Shown piece after piece: positions 60,328-64,000 of a stretch of 64,000 bases of DNA (positions are counted from its first letter, which is position 1; each line of letters starts with the position of its first letter). The translations under genes were made by a program, and so were the position numbers. The notes under the pieces are model-generated. The model saw only the letters and a list, made by a program, of their open reading frames with translations. It was not told the origin of the DNA and made no database searches. This DNA comes from Paraburkholderia sp. D15 (GTDB lineage: Bacteria > Pseudomonadota > Gammaproteobacteria > Burkholderiales > Burkholderiaceae), in contig NZ_CP110397.1 of the NCBI RefSeq assembly GCF_029910215.1, positions 1-64,000 of the forward strand. Reading direction: 5' to 3'.

Positions 60328-61671
60328 ATGCAGCAGTTAAGGGTTCCTGATATTGGAGACTACAGGAATATTTCCGTGATCGACGTGCTGATCAGAGCCG
60401 GCGACACGATCGATGTCGAACAGTCGCTCATCACGCTCGAATCCGACAAGGCGACGATGGACGTCCCGAGCACCTTCGCGGGCACGATACGCGAAGTGCT
60501 GCTCAAACCCGGCGATGTCGTGTCGATGGGCAGCGTCATTGCGCACATCGAGTTCGCGGACGCGGCTTCGGGCGCGAGCGGTGACGCGAACGAGAGCACG
60601 AACGCAGCGCCGGCCGCGCCGCAGAGCGAGCCGGGAAAGGCGAGTGCCCTGCGGGATCGAGCGGCCAGCGAACCCCAGGCCGCCGCTGCTCCGGCCGCGC
60701 CAATCACGCCTGTTGAAGTGCCGACCATCGCGGCCGGCTCCGCATCCGCAAGCCGAGTGACTATCGCGGCGGGCCCGTCGGTGCGCAAACTGGCCCGCGA
60801 ACTGGGTGTCGTGCTAACCGACGTGAAGCCCGGCGACCGCAATGCCCGCGTGCTTCGCGAAGACGTGCTGGCCCACGTCAAAGCCACGCTGGCGAGCTCG
60901 GCATCTGCGGTCGCTGCGGCTGTTGCATCATCGGACGGTCTCGATTTGCTGCCGTGGCCCGAAGTGGATTTCGCCAGGTTCGGCCCGGTCGAGCGAAACC
61001 CGCTCTCGCGCATCAAGCGCATCTCCGGCGGCAACCTGCATCGCAATTGGGTGCGCATTCCGCACGTCACCAATTTCGATCAGGCCGACATCACGGATCT
61101 GGAGGCGCTGCGCGTCACGCTCAATCGCGAGGCACGCGAGGGCAGCGCGAAGGTGACAGTGCTCGCGTTTCTGATCAAGGCGTGCGTGAGCGCGTTGCAG
61201 CGCTTTGCGCAATTCAACGTGAGCCTCGACGGTCAGGACCTCGTGCAAAAGCACTACTTCCATATTGGCTTTGCCGCGGATACGCCGAATGGTCTTGTCG
61301 TTCCGGTCATTCGCGACGCGGATCGCAAGGGCGTTGCGGCAATTGCGGAAGAAATGGCGGAACTCGCGAAAACCGCCCGCGCGGGCAAGCTCGCGGCCGC
61401 CCAGATGCAGGGTGGCTGCATGTCGATCTCGTCACTCGGCGGCATTGGCGGCACGCATTTCACGCCCATCATCAATGCGCCGGAAGTCGCGATTCTCGGT
61501 GTAGGCAAGGCCGAGACCAGACCGGTATGGAATGGCTCGGCGTTCGAGCCGCGCCTGGTTCTTCCGCTGTCGCTTTCGTGGGATCACCGCGCGGTCGACG
61601 GCGCGGAGGCCGGGCGTTTTCTTGCCTACCTCGCAGCATTGATGACCGACTTCCGTCGCGCGATGCTTTGA
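60328..61671 (+). CDS. aceF: Dihydrolipoamide acyltransferase (AceF-type E2) homologue
   Basis: A 447-residue E2 with one lipoyl domain (Lys41 in LITLESDKATMDVPSTFAGT), an Ala/Pro/Ser-rich linker, the E1/E3-binding domain (GPSVRKLARELGVVLTDVKP, GDRNARVLREDVLAHVKATL) and the catalytic domain ending SWDHRAVDGAEAGRFL with the HxxxDG active site. It transfers the acyl group from the lipoyl arm to coenzyme A. It follows aceE after 38 bases and is read with it. A single lipoyl domain is fewer than in many bacterial AceF proteins. Confidence 0.93.
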   Translation: MQQLRVPDIGDYRNISVIDVLIRAGDTIDVEQSLITLESDKATMDVPSTFAGTIREVLLKPGDVVSMGSVIAHIEFADAASGASGDANESTNAAPAAPQSEPGKASALRDRAASEPQAAAAPAAPITPVEVPTIAAGSASASRVTIAAGPSVRKLARELGVVLTDVKPGDRNARVLREDVLAHVKATLASSASAVAAAVASSDGLDLLPWPEVDFARFGPVERNPLSRIKRISGGNLHRNWVRIPHVTNFDQADITDLEALRVTLNREAREGSAKVTVLAFLIKACVSALQRFAQFNVSLDGQDLVQKHYFHIGFAADTPNGLVVPVIRDADRKGVAAIAEEMAELAKTARAGKLAAAQMQGGCMSISSLGGIGGTHFTPIINAPEVAILGVGKAETRPVWNGSAFEPRLVLPLSLSWDHRAVDGAEAGRFLAYLAALMTDFRRAML

Positions 61672-61714
61672 CGCGACCCCCGGCAGCATCCTTCAACAAC
61701 AAAGGAGACATGGC

Positions 61715-62314
61715 ATGAGCACCACGCAGACATCGCACCCGACTCACCCATCCGCGCCGGGCGCAACGGACGCGCCGGCGCGCGTCGTGCCCTTCAAGAT
61801 GGCTCATCTCGTCTACCGTTGCCGCCGTCGCGACGAAACGGTGGCCTGGTATCAGCAGCTCTTTCAGGCGAACATCGTGTTCAAGGACGATGTGCTGACG
61901 TTCATTACCTACGACGACGAACACCATCGGCTGGCGTTCTTCAACATGCCGGACATTCCGCCAAAGGGCGCGGACACGGCGGGCGCGCACCACGTCGCCT
62001 ACAGTTTCCGTACGATCGGCGAGTTGCTCGCCACGTACGTGCGCCTCAAAGCCGTCGGCATTCTGCCGTACTGGTGCATCAATCACGGTCCGACCACATC
62101 GCTGTATTTCCGCGACCCCGAGGGCAACGACATCGAGTTCCAGGTGGACAACAACGACAACCCCGGCGCGTATTTCCGTTCGAAAGAATTTGCGCAGAAC
62201 CCGATCGGCGTCGAATTCGATGCCGACGAGCTCGTGCTGATGTGGGAGGCCGGCGCGACCGATGCCGAACTATGCAAGGTCGGCACCGCCGCGACCGGCA
62301 AATGCAGCTTTTGA
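61715..62314 (+). CDS. VOC-superfamily extradiol dioxygenase
   Basis: A 199-residue protein of the vicinal-oxygen-chelate fold. Likely metal ligands are His31 (MAHLVYRCRR), His92 or His93 (GAHHVAYSF) and Glu141 (RDPEGNDIEFQVDNN), the pattern of type I extradiol dioxygenases and relatives. It would open a catechol-type ring produced by the flavin monooxygenase, or act on a related substrate. It is a single-module, short form. AAAGGAG lies upstream of ATG 61715. It is followed 17 bases later by an FAH-family gene, a common partner of extradiol cleavage. Confidence 0.85.
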   Translation: MSTTQTSHPTHPSAPGATDAPARVVPFKMAHLVYRCRRRDETVAWYQQLFQANIVFKDDVLTFITYDDEHHRLAFFNMPDIPPKGADTAGAHHVAYSFRTIGELLATYVRLKAVGILPYWCINHGPTTSLYFRDPEGNDIEFQVDNNDNPGAYFRSKEFAQNPIGVEFDADELVLMWEAGATDAELCKVGTAATGKCSF

Positions 62315-62331
62315 TGACCGGAGCGTTTTGA

Positions 62332-63210
62332 GTGAAACTCGTGACATTTCTCCTGCCGGGAGACGTGCCGGCAACAGGTGTCGTTGTAGATGACGGGATA
62401 GTTCGGATAGCGAAGCACATTGCCGACGCGCCCGCAGACATGACCGGTCTCATCGAGGCGTGGCCGTCGTTCAGTGAGCGCGTGCGGCAATTGGCATCCA
62501 ATACGCGCGCCGATATTGCGCTGGACGAGGTGACGCTGCTCGCGCCCGTGCTGCGGCCGCCCAAGATACTCGGTATCGGTTTGAACTACGCCGACCATCT
62601 CGCCGAGTCCGGCATGGCAAAGCCGGCGGATCAGCTATGGTTCGCAAAGATGTCCACATCGGCCGCCGGGCCGTTTGCAACGATCGAACTGCCGCGTGTG
62701 TCGGAACAGCTCGACTACGAGGCGGAGCTTGCATTCGTGATCGGCAAGCGCTGCCGGCACGTGTCGCGCGAGCGCGCTCGGGACGTGATCTTCGGCTATT
62801 GCGCGGCCAACGACGTCAGCGTGCGCGACTGGCAACTGCGTACTTCGCAATTTACGCTTGGCAAATCGTTCGACACGCATGCGCCGTTCGGCCCCTGGAT
62901 CGTCACACCCGACGAGATCGCCGATCCGCACGAATTAGGCATTCGCTGTTTCGTGAACGGCCACAAACGGCAGGATTCGAATACCCGCGAATTGATTTTC
63001 GACTGCTTCGACCAGATCGAGCACCTGTCCAAGGTCATGACACTGGAACCGGGCGATGTGATTTTGTCGGGTACGCCGGGCGGTGTCGGGGTTGCCTACA
63101 CCCCGCCGCGATGGTTGCGCGCCGGCGACCGCGTGAGAGTCGAGATCGATGGAATCGGTGCGATTGAAAACGTGGTGCGCGCCGAGTCGGATCACATCAT
63201 TCATCAATAA
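62332..63210 (+). CDS. Fumarylacetoacetate hydrolase family protein
   Basis: A 292-residue FAH-fold enzyme begun at GTG 62332. The metal site is Glu130 and Glu132 in LDYEAELAFVIG and Asp161 in AANDVSVRDWQ; KSFDTHAPFGPWIV and EPGDVILSGTPGGVGVAYTP are the other family blocks. Members hydrolyse C-C bonds, hydrate or decarboxylate ring-cleavage products and often release pyruvate, which would suit the AceE/AceF pair encoded upstream. The next gene starts ten bases after its stop. Confidence 0.92.
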   Translation: MKLVTFLLPGDVPATGVVVDDGIVRIAKHIADAPADMTGLIEAWPSFSERVRQLASNTRADIALDEVTLLAPVLRPPKILGIGLNYADHLAESGMAKPADQLWFAKMSTSAAGPFATIELPRVSEQLDYEAELAFVIGKRCRHVSRERARDVIFGYCAANDVSVRDWQLRTSQFTLGKSFDTHAPFGPWIVTPDEIADPHELGIRCFVNGHKRQDSNTRELIFDCFDQIEHLSKVMTLEPGDVILSGTPGGVGVAYTPPRWLRAGDRVRVEIDGIGAIENVVRAESDHIIHQ

Positions 63211-63220
63211 AGGAGACGCT

Positions 63221-63598
63221 ATGACCGAGGGATCGATCCAGCAGGAAATCGTTCGCCTGGAGCAGGCGCGCTGCCGTGCGCTTGTCGAAGCGGATATCGA
63301 TTCGCTGGACAAACTGGTAGCGGAAGACGTCGTACACGTGCACGCGAATGGCAACGCGGACGACAAGGCGGCGTATCTGCGCATGGTCGAAAAGAATATT
63401 CGCTTTCTCGACGCAAGCCGCGAGAAACTCGACGTCAGGGTTTACGGCGAGTTTGCGGTCGCGACGGGCGCGCTGAATCAGACGATCGAGATGAAAGAGT
63501 CGGCGCAGCGAATTGTCCTGCATGTGATGACCACGCAGGTCTGGGCACGCCGCGCCGGCGCGTGGCAACAGGTGAGTTTCCAGGCCACCAATCTGTAG
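63221..63598 (+). CDS. SnoaL/NTF2-like protein
   Basis: A 125-residue protein begun at ATG 63221 with AAAGGAG eight bases upstream. It has the NTF2-like layout: an N-terminal helix (EIVRLEQARCRALVEADIDS), LVAEDVVHVHANG, and four beta strands ending TQVWARRAGAWQQVSFQATN. Such proteins are isomerases, dehydratases or ligand-binding accessories in catabolic and biosynthetic clusters. The specific reaction is unknown. It appears to be the last gene before a 358-base gap. Confidence 0.8.
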   Translation: MTEGSIQQEIVRLEQARCRALVEADIDSLDKLVAEDVVHVHANGNADDKAAYLRMVEKNIRFLDASREKLDVRVYGEFAVATGALNQTIEMKESAQRIVLHVMTTQVWARRAGAWQQVSFQATNL

Positions 63599-63956
63599 AA
63601 GCGCCTGGCGCCACGTTGGCCGCCCGGCTTTCGAATTCTGTCGAGGAAGCGAAAACGGGCGCCTTACATTGCAGTCCCAGCTCTTCACGCGAAACCGTTT
63701 CAGGGCGCACGGTTATGTGTGTCCAGCATAAGGCGCATTGATTTGGCATCTGCCGTGAGTTGCCGGATCGACAGACACTGCTATGGCTAGCAGGCGCGGC
63801 GGCTCGACGAATCACCCGGACGCCGCGCCTTTTACACAGTGGTCCTGTATCTCAAGACGCTGTATGAAAGTTAGCATGACTACATATAAGAGTGAGCGCA
63901 GTGTCTGTTCCGGCGCGCTCACGATGACTGGTTAAAAAATAAAATCAGGAGACGGC
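63599..63956. other. 358-bp intergenic region before the exported-protein gene
   Basis: No gene is supported. An inverted repeat gtgagcgc (63892-63899) and gcgctcac (63915-63922) with a 15-base loop lies just upstream of the last gene and might be an operator. A TATAAG -10-like box stands at about 63885-63890. Confidence 0.5.
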
Positions 63957-64000
63957 ATGAAAAGGATCGCGTTCGCGGTATCGCTGTTGTGTTTCTCGCT
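63957..64000 (+). CDS. Start of an exported protein (partial, runs off the window)
   Basis: ATG 63957 behind caggag encodes MKRIAFAVSLLCFSL, a typical signal-peptide start. Only 14 complete codons are visible. Short leaders of this sort are common on Burkholderia porins and periplasmic binding proteins, either of which would suit uptake for the catabolic cluster, but the identity cannot be settled here. Confidence 0.6.
   Translation, partial: MKRIAFAVSLLCFS

Overview
The window looks like part of a large accessory replicon (megaplasmid or plasmid) of a Burkholderiaceae bacterium (Burkholderia, Paraburkholderia, Caballeronia or a close relative). The evidence is high-GC coding sequence, Burkholderia-style ars, pil and catabolic genes, and a full plasmid backbone: an iteron origin with a Rep_3-type initiator, a parAB locus with five parS-like palindromes, a 15.5-kb T4SS/type IV pilus operon and several mobile elements. 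No tRNA, rRNA or CRISPR was seen.

Layout. 1-2.8 kb: arsenic cluster (arsC fused to a GNAT domain, arsH, and an MFS exporter broken by a frameshift). 2.8-8.05 kb: a leftward module of three consecutive tyrosine recombinases plus a small helical protein, convergent with ars. 8.3-10.3 kb: a complete group II intron with its maturase, inserted between the ssb stop codon and what appears to be the ssb terminator. 10.3-12.65 kb: ssb and three plasmid genes. 13.1-17.15 kb: a rightward group with a NERD protein, a long coiled-coil protein and a protein that reads as a natural FlhD-FlhC fusion. 17.4-18.5 kb: a CAP-domain lipoprotein. 18.5-34.07 kb: one leftward operon that begins with VirB8, VirB9 and VirB10, continues with two lytic transglycosylases, and ends with an R64-type thin-pilus set (PilL, N, O, P, Q, R, S, V). 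34.1-41.9 kb: control and maintenance, with a KorB/ParB-like HTH protein, palindromic operators, 14 iterons, repA, parB, parA and a 2.7-kb non-coding centromere. 41.9-52.3 kb: a Tn7/Tn5053-like transposition module (a TnsA-like protein lacking expected catalytic residues, TnsB, TnsC, and a TniQ interrupted by one in-frame TGA) flanked by two more tyrosine recombinases and an unknown membrane protein. 52.5-54.2 kb: gene remnants. 54.3-64 kb: a rightward catabolic cluster (alpha/beta hydrolase, two-component flavin monooxygenase, AceE/AceF paralogues, VOC dioxygenase, FAH-family hydrolase, SnoaL-like protein) and the start of an exported protein.

How it fits together. RepA with iterons, and ParAB with parS, maintain the replicon. 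The HTH protein at 34566 is a candidate regulator acting through a GCCCAACATGTTGGGC palindrome found upstream of the transfer operon, upstream of its own gene and, imperfectly, upstream of the NERD gene. The catabolic genes suggest hydroxylation and extradiol cleavage of an aromatic ring, with hydrolysis and oxidative decarboxylation of 2-oxo acid products; the substrate is not known. The most novel items are the FlhD-FlhC fusion, the intron between ssb and its terminator, the palindrome regulon and the altered Tn7-like module.
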